A stretch of 64,000 nucleotides of DNA from assembly GCA_037974665.1 (NCBI GenBank), contig CM075770.1:61825850-61889849 (forward strand), written 5' to 3'. The translations under genes were made by a program, and so were the position numbers. Positions 49,727 to 61,508 of the stretch are shown piece by piece (the first letter of the stretch is position 1; each line of letters opens with the position of its first letter). Under the pieces are notes generated by a model. The model was not told where the DNA came from and searched no databases. It saw only the letters and a list, made by a program, of their open reading frames with translations. Origin of the DNA: Ehretia macrophylla (taxonomy: Eukaryota; Streptophyta; Magnoliopsida; Boraginales; Ehretiaceae).

Positions 49727-50697
49727 TGTGACACCCCGACCTGTGCATATAATTATTTTATTAATGTACATATATTTATATGTCTACTTTAATTATTTAT
49801 ATATATTTGTTTGCATAAAATATCATATTTTTGGATTACGTGCATCTATTTCGTTTAACGTGCATTTATGTGCATTCACGTGCCGTGCTCCCTCGACTAC
49901 CATGGTGCCTATTCCCTTCTCGCTGAGGCATACTCCACTACCCCAGAGGTGTGGTTCACGTGCTGGGCATGGACCTACCTCAGGAGAAAGGGTCGTAGGA
50001 TCGGGATACATCCGGAGTATCCCAACTTGTTGGAGTAAGGGCTTATCAGCACTTGCGTGAAGTTCGTGGCTCGTGGTTCAAGTTTGAAGACTTGAAATGG
50101 AACCGTATCCTTTTTAATGTGGTTAACTACTTGTTATTTAATCTTATTGTTTATGTTATATATATGATTTCTTGTATCTACATATCATAATGCACGCCCA
50201 GTATGTTGCATCACCTCCCTCACTGAGTAACTTGGTTACTCATTCCTCTTTGCAACATATTTCAGGAAAAGCTGAAGATTCGATTGCCTCCTGTGTGACC
50301 TGCTTGCTCTATCCGTGTGTAAAACATAGAAGAATATGATCATGATATGCTTGTATTTTATTTGAGACTTTGTGCCCATGTATGTATTTATGTTATATCA
50401 AGGAATGTAATATTAAAGTTTTAATTTTGTTTGATGATTTGGTACTAGTGGTTTGTAATAACTTCAATTGTTTACTCTTCTGTTTAGTTGACTTGCATGT
50501 TGATGGGGATGAAAAAAATTGAAGTTGTGGATTATAGTCTTGTGGTTGTATGTTGTAGTTTACAGGTTTCCAAATAGTCCTATAAATAGGGAAAACTCCG
50601 TCTGTTTTCCCTAAATTACGTGCCAGGGGGTTGGATTTGGGGTGAGTATAGTTTGGTTAATAGAAGTCCCAATTCCGTGATGGATGGGGACATTACA
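49727..50697 (+). repeat. Family E LTR, short form 2
   Basis: 971 bp, same internal deletion as short form 1, so the deletion was present in the parent before this copy was made. TCCGGA-loop stem 50003-50023, acceptor-proximal stem 50224-50242, TTTCAG 50260-50265. Confidence 0.92.
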
Positions 50698-52781
50698 GTT
50701 GTGGTAGCAGAGCTTAGTTAGCTCTCAACCAGGACAGGGTCCTCGCTCTGGTGGGTAATGAACCTCGAGTACGTGCATGTAAAGTGTGTTTTGGAATTGG
50801 TATGTGCTTGTATGTGGACTTGTGTTTGCTTAAGTGAAAATATCCTCTATTGGTTACATTTGTGTGAAATAGGAAGATTTTGTGATACGTATAACTATGT
50901 GATCATGTGTGACTTGAATGAGAAATGTATGTTACGTGATTTGCTTATGTGAAATATGAATAATGTGTTAGCTGAACAATTATGTGACCTTGTGTACCTT
51001 TATATAGTATATTTATTAATATTAGTATCTTATATATTAATCATTGTATGTATACATGCATTACCCCTCACATATGGTAAGTAAACTGTGATAACCCGAA
51101 CTCGGCATGCATTTAATTGCATTTAATTAAGTGTTATCTTAAATGTTAGCATTGAATTTTGTGTTTATTTTTAGTTAAACATTTATTTGTAGCTTTATTT
51201 TCATACTTATGTTAATCGGTTTTATTTTTCTTACACTTAAATGCTCGGATTTGAATTAAATGAAAAGTAGCTCCGAGCCGGAGTAAATTTTAAACTATGA
51301 TGCTTTTCAAAAATTATATATTTTCTTAAATTCTTTGAGATTTAATTGTTATTCTTTTTTTGTCGCAAAGTGCATAGCATTTCGAGAGCGATAGTTAGGA
51401 AATGATTTCCAGTCCTCAGCAAATAGTGAAAACTAGTGTTTGGTGTTTAAATTTCAGTATTCTAATTGTTATTAACTGGAATTGGATTTATGCTAGTTGT
51501 TTTAGCCTTAAAATGCCAAAAATTAAGCTTATTGGACCAACTTAAGCTAGTTGACCAAGGCTTGACCATTTTGACCAAGGTTGTCATCTTATTTAGGCTT
51601 ATAAAACATACAAAATAAAAACAACAAAGCTGAAAAACAGTCTTGAGCTGGCCGAAAATACTAGGAGAAAAAAAAACATTTCAACATTCAAATCTTCGAT
51701 TTTTCGCGTGAGCTTGTACGGGGTGGTTTCTTAGGCATCCTACGAGGTTTTCCTAGCGTCTAGGAGCGTCTAAGGTAAGGGTTTCATGTTTATTTGCGCA
51801 TTTGAATATTTTGTGTATTAACTTTGATTTTTGGATTTTATCCGTATATTGTTATTTTAATCGTTTTGAGGCTTAAAGAATGTTCCCTAGCAATTGTAGA
51901 ACATGTATTTATAGCGTTTTAACATTTTCTGCTGTTGAATATCGAAATTGAAATATAAATTGTTTAATGAATAGTAAATTATGAATAGTAAACCCCCGTT
52001 TCGATGAAGTTACTCCGTTACGCATTCTGTTGATGTAGGAAGGTGCTAGATATGCTAGAATGCCTAAATGTATGGTTTAATTAGATTGTGTAATGGAAAA
52101 AACGGAGAAAAAGGCTTAGTGAAAGTTGGGGTCGTTTCGGTCAAGTTTGGAATTTTCTCGATTTGCGTGAAGGCATTGTCGAGGTACGTCATGGAAGCAC
52201 TTTTGGTGCAGTTGTGACATTGGTTGGATAATCGGTTGAGGTAGTTGTAGTTCAAATGAGCAAAGGGGAAAATTGGGGCTTTGCGTGAATTCTGGGGTTA
52301 AGTAGGGTTTCGGGGTATTTAGACGTGCCTTATGGTGACCTAGGAGGATTGGTGAAGTCGGTTTCCAAAACTCGTGGCTTGTTTGAAAGTAGTAGCGTTT
52401 TGAAAGTTGGGGTCATTTTGTGATTTTGTGTGTTTTCATAGTATAATGCCTATAGAATACTTAATATGGCTTGTTATGCTTGTTAAAGTTGATTATGATT
52501 GAATTTGTATGTCAATTGTTGATAATGCTTGTTAGTGTTGTTCTTGTTACTTTATAGATTGTAAATGTTTGATATCTTGTTTATCGCCTCTAATCTGTAT
52601 TGTTGTGCTATCGCTCGTTTATCGCATTGTATCGTGTCTTGCATTGCATAGTGTCAGGCGCGTGAGTGATGGGCCTCTCTGGGTAGCCTCGGGTTGCCAG
52701 TGTTGGTTGCTCTAGCTCCGTGTCCTATTCCCTTTTCTCGCTTGGGTTGCCGCCCAGGGAGTTTTGGGTCGTAGAATTGAC

Positions 52782-52802
52782 AGAGTATGTCCGGAATACT
52801 CT
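52782..52802 (+). promoter_or_regulatory. TCCGGA-loop hairpin, family A LTR
   Basis: AGAGTAT / ATACTCT, seven perfect pairs, loop GTCCGGA, preceded by GGGTCGTAG. Arms differ from C/E at several positions yet stay paired. Confidence 0.8.
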
Positions 52803-53061
52803 AAACGGAAGTTATAAGGTGGGTGAGCCGGCGCGTCATCGTTAAAGTCATTAGAATCGTGATCGGTACATTACTCGCTCGAGTGAACCATAGCCTTCAA
52901 AGTGTGGTATAGCTTTGATTGGTTGTGTTAATGCTTTCTTTAATTGTTTATTGTATTGTTGTTTATGTTGAATGCCTTTTTATTGATTGTATTGCTTAAC
53001 TGTACCTATTTGCATTGCACGATCTTCTTTCTCTCCACCTCGATATCTGTCTCGCCCTCAC

Positions 53062-53086
53062 TGAGTATACGTGTTGTGTATACTCA
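53062..53086 (+). promoter_or_regulatory. Acceptor-proximal hairpin, family A LTR
   Basis: TGAGTATAC / GTATACTCA, nine perfect pairs, 7-nt loop; TTTCAG ends 21 nt downstream. Also at 3126-3150, 7385-7409, 11630-11654 and 54957-54981 (all minus). Confidence 0.83.
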
Positions 53087-54424
53087 CTCCTCACCACCAT
53101 ATTTCAGGAAATGTCATGTTAGCTGGAAAGTTCGTGATTTCGTGAAAGTTCGTGCTTGAAGAGTTGTCTTGCGTGCCTATGTGGCTTGAGTTGTCGAAGT
53201 TGTAAAGATGTATGTTTTCATGTATTGAATGTATTTAATGTCAAAAGGAATGTAATTAAGTTTCATTAGATTGTTGAAGTAGTTTGATAAGTTAGATTAT
53301 GTATCTAGTTAGTATAGCTTAACTTTAATGCATGTTTGTAAGGTCCAAAGGAAAAGAGTTAGAATGGTATGATAGTCTAATTTATGTAATGGGTTAGTGT
53401 AGTTAATTTCCTAGCATGAATGTTCTTGTCAAAGATGAAAAGAGATAGGTTAGCTTTTAAATTGGAAATGTATGTATACTTGCTGAGTTTAATTGTTGAG
53501 AACCGAGGCTCGGATGGCCTTGAGGTGGTTGAATGTTTGGACATGGTATTGGTCCACTTATATGCTGTCGCAGGTTTGTATTTTGCCTAGAAACAGGGGA
53601 GACTCCGTCCGTTTTCCCTGAAAATTTTGCCCGGGTCTGGAATTGGGTTGTGAATAGATTGATTGATAGAACTCCTGGTCTCGCGAGGGATCGGGGTGTT
53701 ACATAAACTCTCCCCTATAAAGAGATGATCAGTAGTGGTACATTTGGAGGCAAGAACCAACAAGAAGAGGGAGCATCTTGCATTATCTACATATATATAT
53801 ATATATACAACTTATGTCTTGCGGAGAAATGTTGTTCACGGTTGAGCTTCTAATTGGGTATTCTCTTTGGCCTTCTAGTTGGGAGTTAATTGGTGACAGT
53901 TGATCTTTAAACAACAATTTTCATAGGTAACATCTCCTGTGGATCTTGGATGCATCTCTTATTTGGTATCGTACATGGAATACTCGTATAATACTTATAT
54001 TGGAGGAATTGCACTCAAAGATACTCCATCGGTATTCTTTATACGGTTTCTTGTTGAAATTCTTATTTGGGGCCTCACCAATGGCATGGTATTATCTTGG
54101 TATTCATATACAAATTTCTTATTATTAACTTCCGATACTAATAGATGAGATTCTTATATGGTGCTTCTATTTGGTTTTCTAAACGGTAGTTCCAAAAAAG
54201 CCTTTATTTGGCTATATTAATCGGGATTCCTTATGAAGAGCTTTTGGTATTCTCAGTGGAATTATCGGTAGCAATGGTATGTGTATTTCTCTTGGTAAAC
54301 TTGTCAGTACACTTATTGGCTTCAAGTCTGACTAGGGTTGCTATAGCTATTAAAGGATTATTCTGGAGCCTAAGAAATTGCGAGGACGCAATTTGTTTGA
54401 AGGAGGGGAGAGTGTGACACCCCA

Positions 54425-57155
54425 TGTAACACCCCGATCCCTCTCGAAACCGGAAGTTCTATCAATCAATCTAATCGCAACCCAATTCCAAACCCGGACA
54501 TAATTTTTTAGGAAAAACGGACAGAGTCTCCCCTGTTTCTAGGCAAAAAGCAAACCTGCGACAGCATATAAGTGGACTAATACCGTGTCCAAACATTCAC
54601 AATCCCTCAAGGCCATCCGAGCCTTGGTTCTCAACAATTAAACACAACAAATATACATACATCTCCAAATACCCAGACTATTCTAACTCATTCTTTAAAC
54701 AATACAAACATGCATCGAAGTTAAGCTATACTAACTAAATACATAAACTAACTTATCATACCACTTTAATAATCTAGTTAAACTTAAATTACATTCCTTT
54801 TAACACTAAACACGTACATTACATGAAAATATACATCTTTGCATCTTTGACAACTCAAGCCATATAGCACGCAAGGCAACTCTTCAACCACGATCTATCA
54901 CATATCCACGAACTTTCCAGCTAACATGATATTTCCTAAAATGTGGTGGTGAGGAGTGAGTATACACAACACGTATACTCAGTGAGGGCGAGACAGATAT
55001 CGAGGTGGAGAGAAAGAAGATCGTGCAATGCAAATAAGACAGCTAAACCATATATTCAATACGAACAACAATCAATATAAACAACAATACAATAAACAAT
55101 TGAAGAAAGCATTAACACAACTATTCAAAGCTATACTACACTTTGAAGGTCACGGTTCACTCATACGAGCAATGTACCATTCCACGAGCAATACATCAAT
55201 CTCGAGCTTGATGTTGACAACGATCACAATAAGCGCGCAACCACCTTATAACATCCACTGGGTGTACTCCGGATGTACCCCGACACATCTACGACCCAAA
55301 TCTCCTAGGGCGGCACCCCTAACGAGAATGGGAATAGAACACGGAGCTAGAGCAAACCAACCCTGCCAGCCTAAGACTACCCAGAAAGGCCCATCACTCA
55401 CGCGCCTGATACTATGCAATGCAATACGAGATACAAGCAATAAACAAGCGATAGCACGAAAGTACGGATTAGTGGCGATATACGAGATATCAAGCATTTA
55501 CAATCAATAATAGCAATCAATTAACTTTTCAAGCATGATTATCATTAATAACAACAATAACATCAATCAAACAAGTAATAGCAGTTCAAACACGAAAATG
55601 ACAAATATCACTATTCAATCTCTAACTTTCAAAGGCAATTACGAGCAAACGAGCTACAGGATTAAGAAACCGATTTCACTGCATTCACTTAGGCACTACA
55701 AGGCACATTTTTATATCACGAAACCTCACTTTTCCAACCGAAGCCCGAAAGTCCACCTACTGCATTTGAACTACAGCTATGTTAACCGGACACTCAATCA
55801 AAGCCACAACAGCGCCAAAAGTGTTTCCATGCCCTCAATAGGAAAACCCCCAACTCAATTCGAGCACGGTCAACTCTTAGTCAAACGGCCCCTTTACGTT
55901 TCTTTGTCTAATTTTCAATTTTAACAAAGGCCGTTCCGTTTTTATTACACATTTTACATTTCTATCACTAATGGCACCTATCCAAATCAAGAAATCGCAA
56001 TTCGGATCAAAATTCAAAATTCTAGGGTTTTACTATTTAAAATCACTATTTATTATTCTTTCCCAATTTCAAATTTACGTTTCTAGCAGTAAAAATCGCT
56101 AAATAACTAACAAGCAATGCTCTACGAACCCTAAGGAAGTTATTTCAAGCAATAACAGGCATTATAACGCGATAAATATCAAATCTGAAAAATTGAATCA
56201 AAAATCAAATTCAAATAAAAATGCACAAAAACGTGAAAACCCTCACAGTGATTGAAGAGCAAGACCTGCAAGGACCCGAGTCACGATCCTCGTCCGATTC
56301 CACGCAAGATTTTGGCCTAAAAATGCAAAATCAATTTTTCTTTATTTTTCCTTTGAGTTTTGGCCAAGGGGGGGACTTGGGGGGAATTTGGCAATTTGTT
56401 TTTTTGTTTTATAAGGTGACAAGGGCATTTTGGTCTTTTGCAAAATCAAGCTTAAGTTAAAAATGGTCAAATAAGCTTATTTAATTAGCATTTAGTCTAA
56501 TTCAAGTTAAAACAATGCAATTTTAATGAAAACCAACTAAAACTAGCTAAATTAAATTAGAAACGCTATTCACGAAATCCGAAAAATATTCCTCTAACTT
56601 TCATTTTCGAAATGCTACGATCGAACGATCAATAAACGATCACTAATCAAATGATGAGTAATAATATAAAACTATAATTTTGGAAAAGTAGAATAGTATA
56701 ATAGTTTAAAATTCACTCCGGCTTGGAGTTGCTAGTCTCATTTAATTGAAAACCGAGTAATTTAATGCAAGAAAATAAAATCGATTATTAAAATAATCAA
56801 AACAATCAAAATAATCAATATTCATTTAAAAATAAATAATTTAACTATTTCTAGAATATTTCTAAGAATTATGATATTAATGCTAAGATACGAATAAACA
56901 AGTTAATATAAACACGTAATCAAATACAATTAAATACTAACATTTAAAATGACACTTAATTAAATACAAGAAAATAAATCCAATTACTATAAATAATAGA
57001 AATAGGTAATAATCTTTTAATTAATCAATATAAAAATTATTGAATGCTTTTAAAAGAAATATCAAAATAGTGCAAAAATGGATGATTAACTAATTAAACA
57101 CTTAATTAAATGCAGTCAAATGCTATTAAATGCATGCCGGGTTCGAGTTATCACA
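54425..57155 (-). mobile_element. Family A solo LTR, minus orientation
   Basis: 2731 bp, TGTAACACCCC..GAGTTATCACA, inserted 12 bp inside the E LTR. Flanks CCCCA (54420-54424) and CCCCG (57156-57160) are a 5-bp duplication with one later change; the other E LTRs read CCCCG. Acceptor-proximal stem 54957-54981. More diverged than the other family A copies, hence probably older or a subfamily. Confidence 0.92.
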
Positions 57156-57498
57156 CCCCGACCTATGCATATAATTATTTTATTAATGTGCATATATTTA
57201 TATGTCTACTTTAATTATTTATATATATTGGTTTGCATAACATATCATATTTTTGGATTACGTGAATCTATTTCGTTTAACGTGCATTTATGTGCATTCA
57301 CGTGCATTTAAGAGTTTTAAGTAGCGTAGACATTATTTAAGTGTTATCAATTTACAAATAGAAACTAGATTTGTTAGATTTCAACTAAATGTCAAACTAG
57401 TAAATATCAAATTAGTTAAAGGGGCAAGATACACTTTTGAGTCTTTATAAAAAAATCCTACCTAATTTTGACCTTAATTAAAACAAATAAACTACACA

Positions 57499-57606
57499 AA
57501 ACACACACACACACAACACGTTTCAGCACACACACACACAATTCAGCACGCACACACACAGGGAGAGAAGGAAAAGAAGAAAACAAGGAAGAAGAAGAAG
57601 AAGATA
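57499..57606 (+). repeat. AC-rich and GAA microsatellites in the E LTR
   Basis: Runs of CA dinucleotides broken by TTCAGCA-type pieces (57499-57560), then GAA/GGA-rich sequence with (GAA)5 near 57590. Frames across it give K/E-rich and T/H-rich peptides that I do not regard as genes. Confidence 0.85.
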
Positions 57607-60560
57607 GCTTTGTAAGATCAATTTTCATGCCATTCTTCATGTCTAGATGAGGGAATTCATATTATTTGCATTCTATTTGGATTATTCAGCTATATGTATG
57701 CATGCTATGTTTTATGTAAGTGTTCAAAGATGTTGGAAATGTATGTTTAGCTAAAGTATTAGTATGCTAAAGGTTGTAGGAACTCATTAGTGCTCATAGA
57801 ATGAACTCTTGCGTGCTATCTTTAGTTGTAGAGTTGCTTTGTTAACTAAGTGTAATTGTGTAGTTTAGGTGTCTGTTAAATGTCCTAAATGAAGTGTAGG
57901 AATGTTATATAGGCTAAAGTAATGGTTATTGTTGGCTCAAATGCAAGAAATAACAAGAAGATGATAAACAAGCAAAATTCGGATTTGGACACTGCACTGC
58001 CCCTGACTTCCGAAGTAGGTTTGGCATAGCAAATGTGCTTAGAATTGAACAAAATCTATATGAAAGCTAGAGTAGACAGTTTAGAACAAATGTTGATTTC
58101 TAGAGCTAAGGCAAATTCTAACGTTTGAACCCTATGATTTAGCTATTTCCAAAATGTGTCTGAAAATCGCTGGTGTAGGGGACACTTCGTGCAGTTGCAC
58201 GGAAAAGGTCATAACTTATGGAATTTAGATCGGAATTGAGTTCTTCTTGAGGCTAAATTCATCTACACTCAAAGAGCTACGTTTATAAATAAAAATTAGT
58301 CATTTTGGAGGACTATAGTATAGGTAACGGAATAAATAAAGTTAAGCATCTGCAAGAAATTGAAAGATGTTTTAGCTAGTTGATGATTGACATTAATGAT
58401 TGTGATTGCTAGATAGTAAAATTATGGATTCTCATTGTGTAGATGTGTATATTGGATTTAAATGATGGTTATAAGATATTCAATATGATTTATTAGGTGT
58501 TATGTTAACAATGTGGTATTTTGGTGTTGATTGTTAGTTAAATGAGAATTCTAGTGATGTGGTTGTTGTTGTGTTAGGAGTGGGAGATAATAGATATTGC
58601 ATGTTCAATGTTTGAAAGAATGCTTGTAAGAAGATTATGGGAGCTCAAGAAGAAATTAGCTAGCATGTATGTTCATAAATATACAAGATTGGAGGTTTAG
58701 TTAGCTCTCACTATATATATTGGAATTTCAAGTAAATGAACTAACTACACCATGTGTACGTGTATGTGTGTTAAATTAAGGCTTCAATTAGGTGCTTTAG
58801 ACATTAGTGGAACTAGTCATAGGCTCACGTGGGATTGAATTGCTAGAAAATGTGTTAAAATGCAAATTTAGTAATCTTTAAAAAGAGAACTTTTTTCGTT
58901 GTGCAATCCGGGCAAGTTTGGGCTATGGTTTGGATATCCTTGGGGTAAGGAAGCACTTTTGGTGCTTTCATTACGCGAAATTGGAGCTCGGTTAGTATAG
59001 TTGTAGTTAAAACCCGCTCGGGGCCTTCCCGAGTTTTTGCTTCTAAAATGGGTTTTTATGATCTTAATAGGTGTCTCTTGGCTTGGTTGGGAATGTAGTA
59101 TGGTTAGGTTGTGGGTTGGTAACGTTGAAATGCACTTAGGAGAAGAAAAGCTTGGTTAAAAAAGGGGGAAAATGTAGTAATTGGCTTCTTTGGCGTACCT
59201 AGAGCTTATTATTGTTTTGTCACATACTATTGTGTTTATCTAAAGCTAATTGAGCTATTTGAATTGGATTTTGGGTGAAGTTGTGTTGGTTGCCACTTTT
59301 TGGGATTATATAGTTATCTCGTGCATATGTTGGTTATAATGTGTTTATGTGAGGGCAGCCAGTTGAGTTGCCATACTCCTTTTCTTCTTCTTTTAATTAT
59401 ATTGGTAATATAGGAAATGTGTTAGCTTGATAAAAGTTAGTATTGACTTGTGAAATATTTTCTTTAACTTGAGTTGTTGTGGGCGTCGAGATAGGATTAT
59501 CTTATTTTTGAGTTGTTATCAAGTCAGTGTTGAAATTGTTGATAGATAAGTTTCTCTACTTCTTGTCCAACTTGTGAAATATTGAACTATAAATTTTGTT
59601 AGAGCTTGTTATGCTAGTCTAGTTTATGAATTTTCTTAACTTGTATTTAGCTAATGAATCTAATGAATTATGATAGTTTAATGGAGTTATTAACTAGCTA
59701 AAGGAAGAATGCTTCAAAGCTTCATTTAGGTACAAGTTATGGCCTTTGGAAGAGAATAATGCATGTGTATTTCATAATCATGCAGTAGTAAGCTATAGTT
59801 AAACTTAACTTGCACTTAAATTCTAGTATACTAGTTGAATATATCTTTTCTTGAGTAGCTAATAAGTTAGATTTAAGGTAGTATTCGATATCAAGGAGTT
59901 ACTGGTGTCCATAGAAGAAGGTTACGTAGGAATTATGTAAAGGAGTATTTTAACATTTTTACTTGCTATACATAATGACCCTAATCCTCTAATCATTGTT
60001 GTGTAGTAAAGTGTTGTAAGGCTTTTAATTTATATTATTGATGGGTTTAGCGAATGCTTTCCCATTGTGTTGTTAATAGGCTAAAAGATAAAAGTATTAA
60101 TTGAGCCTAACCTCCATTTTGGCTATTAACTTCCAAATGAAATAACTCTAGCTTGAAGTTCAAGTTAATAATTTTAGAAGCATTAGTTAATCAGTTAACA
60201 TATCTTCTTGTTCTCTTTCCCTTTAATGCAATATAATGTATTTCTGTGTTATAATAGTGCTTTATGTGTTGGTTAAAAGCCATAGTTAAGGTTAACTTGC
60301 TATTGGCCTAATTCTTTTAAATGTTATACTTATATGAACAACTAGGGTTTACACATCTGAACTAATTCAAGGAGGCTGGAGTGAATCTAATTATACTCTT
60401 GCATAATTAACCTAATCCAAGGTGAGGGAGTCTTCATCCTTTTTTTGTACATCTTAACTTCTTTTATTGGTTATAGATTGTATGATTAGTAATTAAAATA
60501 GTTTATATGTACTATTTACTCGCTATCATGTGTTTTCTCGTGTTATTTGTGTTTAGTTGC

Positions 60561-60586
60561 GAGGGCGGCCTACTTTGTCGACCCTC
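60561..60586 (+). promoter_or_regulatory. CTACTTT-loop hairpin, family E long LTR
   Basis: Same arms as family C. Also at 23884-23909; decayed at 25429-25454 (minus). Confidence 0.78.
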
Positions 60587-61508
60587 TTATGTGTTATTTG
60601 ATATCTTGAATGCTTTTGGACTTGTCTCGGGGTTGCGCAACCTTTTCGAACATGGTAGCGTCGAGAAACACGGGCGGCGTCGGGCTTGCCGTGCTCCCTC
60701 GACTACCATGGTGCCTATTCCCTTCTCGCCGAGGCATACACCACTACCTCAGAGGCGTGATTCACCTGCTGGGCATGGACCTACCTTAGGAGAAAGGGTC
60801 GTAGGATCAAGATACATCCGGAGTATCCCAACTTGTTGGAGTAAGGGTTTGCCGGCACTTGCGTGAAGTTCGTGGCTCGTGGTTCGAGTTTGAATACTTG
60901 AAATGGAACCGTATCCTTTTTAATGTGGTTAACTACTTGCTATTTAGTCTTATTGTTTATGTTATATATATGATTTCTTGTATCTACATATCATAATGCA
61001 CTCCCAGTATGTTGCATTACCTCCCTCACTGAGTAACTTGGTTACTCATTCCTCTTTTCAACATATTTCAGGAAAAGCTGAAGATTGGATTGCCTCCTGT
61101 GTGACCTGCTTGCTCTATCTGTGTGAAAAACATGGAAGAATATGATCATGATATGCTTGTATTGTATTTGAGACTTTGTGCCCATGTATGTATTTATGTT
61201 ATATCAAGGAATGTAATATTAAAGTTTTAATTTTGTTTGATGATTAGGTACTAGTGATTTGTAATAACTTCAATTGTTTACTCTTTTGTTTAGTTGACTT
61301 GCATGCTGATAAGGATGAAATAAATTGAAGTTGTGGATTACAGTCTTGTGGTTGTATGTTGTAGTTTACAGGTTTCCAAATAGTCCTATAAATAGGGGAA
61401 ACTCCGTATGTTTTCCCTAAATTACGTGCCCGGGGTTTGGATTTGGGTTGAGTATAGTTTGGTTAATAAAAGTCCCATTTCCGTGAGGTGAGGAATCGGA
61501 GCGTTACA

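Larger units (their letters stand above)
51087..53703 (+). mobile_element. Family A solo LTR, plus orientation
   Basis: 2617 bp, TGTGATAACCC..GGTGTTACA, with perfect TAAAC duplications (51082-51086, 53704-53708); the empty site reads AAGTAAACTCTCCC near 49011. TCCGGA-loop stem 52782-52802, acceptor-proximal stem 53062-53086, TTTCAG 53102-53107. No CTACTTT-loop stem is visible in this family. Confidence 0.94.
50698..54412 (+). mobile_element. Family E internal domain, copy 2, split by a solo LTR
   Basis: About 1093 bp once the family A solo LTR (51087-53703) and one TAAAC are removed, nearly the length of copy 1. PBS carries one change (TGGTAGCAGAGC). (AT)n at 53791-53807. Hairpin 54376-54393 and polypurine tract 54399-54412. 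Non-coding. Confidence 0.9.
54413..61508 (+). repeat. Family E LTR, long form, split by a solo LTR
   Basis: Starts TGTGACACCCC after the polypurine tract and ends GAGCGTTACA at 61508; about 4.36 kb without the nested family A solo LTR. 57306-60689 is the part missing from short forms 1 and 2. Contains AC-rich microsatellites (57499-57560) and (GAA)n (57590-57606). Stems: a CTACTTT-like position with a different loop (59351-59379), the canonical CTACTTT stem (60561-60586), TCCGGA-loop stem (60809-60829), acceptor-proximal stem (61030-61048). The extra copy suggests the LTR is composite. Confidence 0.88.

Noticed and set aside
56221-56460. 79-residue frame in the minus-oriented solo LTR
   Set aside because: Present in a single diverged LTR copy, with no counterpart in other family A LTRs.
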